Assembly (NCBI GenBank): GCA_943788755.1
Contig: CALSRM010000002.1
Span: 217,505 to 281,504, forward strand
Source of the DNA: an uncultured Flavobacteriales bacterium
GTDB taxonomy: Bacteria; Bacteroidota; Bacteroidia; Flavobacteriales_D; Parvicellaceae
Reading direction: 5' to 3'
DNA length: 64,000 bases
Made by a program: the position numbers and the translations under genes. A model generated the notes under the pieces. It made no database searches. It was given only the letters and a program-made list of their open reading frames with translations, and was not told the DNA's origin. Positions 63,295-64,000 of this stretch are shown piece after piece. Each line of letters starts with the position of its first letter. The first letter of the stretch is position 1.

Positions 63295-64000
63295 TTAGAA
63301 ACTTGTACTCGTTTTTCTTTCAGTTGGCTCCTCTTCAGGTATTTCTTCTTCAGGTATTTCAGGCGCTTTATTAAGGTTTAAAGAAAGCATAATTTCATGT
63401 GTTCCTGATGTATTTGAACCAACGCCTGAACTGCTAAATTCGAAGGCATAAGTAAGCGATAACTTGTCAATCACTTGCATGCCCATATTTAAGATAAATA
63501 CTGAATTTGACCTATGTCCTATACCTCCCCAGAATTTATTATCATATTTAATATTTCCAAAAACTTCTACTTGTGAATTTTTCTTTTGTGCATTCCTTAT
63601 CATAATTAAAGGAATAAATTCAAATTGCTCATCAACTTTTATTTTGTAAGAAAAATAAACATTACTATGGCGTACTAAGTTGTATTTACTGGCGTCAACA
63701 ATATCTAGACTAGCTTTTGTTCCTAGTAATTGAGGAAGAGCTATTCCAATATTTAAATTTCTGTCAAAAGTGTAGGTCAGTCCAAATGTTGCATCAACCG
63801 TCATTTTCAAAGGAGCGCTTGTGAGAACAATATCACTCATGTCATCTGCTTGAATAGTGGTCAAATCCAAAGTTCCTTTCATAATTCCAGCAGAAAGCCC
63901 AAATCGAATTTTATTCTTGTTGTTAATGAGTAATTTGTAGGAGTAACTTGCATTAGCATTTATTCTTTGAATGAAAGCAATTTTATCTAAGGAGAGGTTA
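63295..64000 (-). CDS. PorP/SprF-like T9SS outer-membrane protein (partial)
   Basis: The 5' end lies outside the window. The reading frame runs through the right edge: NLSLDKIAFIQRINANASYSYKLLINNKNKIRFGLSAGIMKGTLDLTT is the characteristic PorP/SprF start of the barrel, followed by beta-strands (FVEVFGNIKYDNKFWGGIGHR, LSLTYAFEFSSSGVGSNTSGTHEIMLSLNLN) and a charged tail (EIPEEEIPEEEPTERK). PorP/SprF proteins are outer-membrane partners for T9SS export of specific adhesins. Its stop is 1 bp from the stop of the convergent argS. Confidence 0.82.
   Translation of the reverse strand, partial: NLSLDKIAFIQRINANASYSYKLLINNKNKIRFGLSAGIMKGTLDLTTIQADDMSDIVLTSAPLKMTVDATFGLTYTFDRNLNIGIALPQLLGTKASLDIVDASKYNLVRHSNVYFSYKIKVDEQFEFIPLIMIRNAQKKNSQVEVFGNIKYDNKFWGGIGHRSNSVFILNMGMQVIDKLSLTYAFEFSSSGVGSNTSGTHEIMLSLNLNKAPEIPEEEIPEEEPTERKTSTSF

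Noticed and set aside
1-64000. tRNA, rRNA, transposase and phage genes
   Set aside because: None of these were recognised by eye in either strand; a tRNA scan could still find one.

Overview
This 64 kb window is AT-rich chromosomal DNA from a Bacteroidota bacterium, most likely a marine member of the Flavobacteriales. The evidence is: eight proteins whose C-termini look like type IX secretion system (T9SS) sorting domains; a PorP/SprF-like gene at the right edge; SprB-type adhesin repeats; proteins of Bacteroidota-centred families (DUF4293, DUF4199, DUF2911, DUF5723-like); promoters of the Bacteroidota form TAnnTTTG; almost no Shine-Dalgarno sequences; and a light-driven proton pump of the flavobacterial proteorhodopsin type. 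No rRNA, tRNA, CRISPR array, plasmid or phage genes were recognised.

Layout. 0-9 kb: the end of a class-III aminotransferase gene, then a tandem duplication of one unit (palindromic repeat, hairpin block, ECF-like promoter, TAnnTTTG promoter, large T9SS surface protein, terminator); the second copy is broken by frameshifts. 9-21.8 kb: secreted PI-PLC-like protein, DUF985 cupin, HNH protein, T9SS cupredoxin, DUF2911/TPR protein, exported PIG-L deacetylase, a 37-residue membrane protein coupled to a sodium:solute symporter, an old-yellow-enzyme homologue and a MoxR-like ATPase/VWA pair. Two copies of an HNH/MoxR segment flank 10.9-19.8 kb and have decayed reciprocally. 21.9-29 kb: BNR/sortilin-like propeller protein, class-V aminotransferase, CBM9/DUF5916-like outer-membrane protein. 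29-31 kb: two DoxX-like genes and the rhodopsin. 31-37 kb: divergent T9SS arylsulfotransferase and a ten-repeat SprB adhesin. 37-43 kb: mnmE, a dispersed-repeat island, then MORN-repeat protein, queE and an OmpA/PD40/TPR protein with one frameshift. 43-48 kb: FkbM methyltransferase facing a three-gene surface operon (lipoprotein, beta-barrel, T9SS propeller). 48-58 kb: rarA, mpl-like ligase, rho, small membrane proteins, a phosphoesterase, a T9SS PHP/CehA-like protein and an L,D-transpeptidase-like protein. 58-64 kb: lipoprotein MsrA, a frameshifted TPR gene, arginase, argS and the partial PorP/SprF-like gene.

Together the region mixes housekeeping genes (mnmE, rarA, rho, argS, queE, mpl) with a large cell-surface and secreted repertoire. 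Points most worth a second look are the pair of identically spaced ECF-like promoters in front of the duplicated T9SS genes, the reciprocal decay of the HNH/MoxR duplication, and the overlapping microprotein-symporter module behind the PIG-L deacetylase. Several genes carry single-base frameshifts (around 8.0-8.8, 42.7 and 59.1-59.9 kb), so local sequence error must be excluded before decay is concluded.
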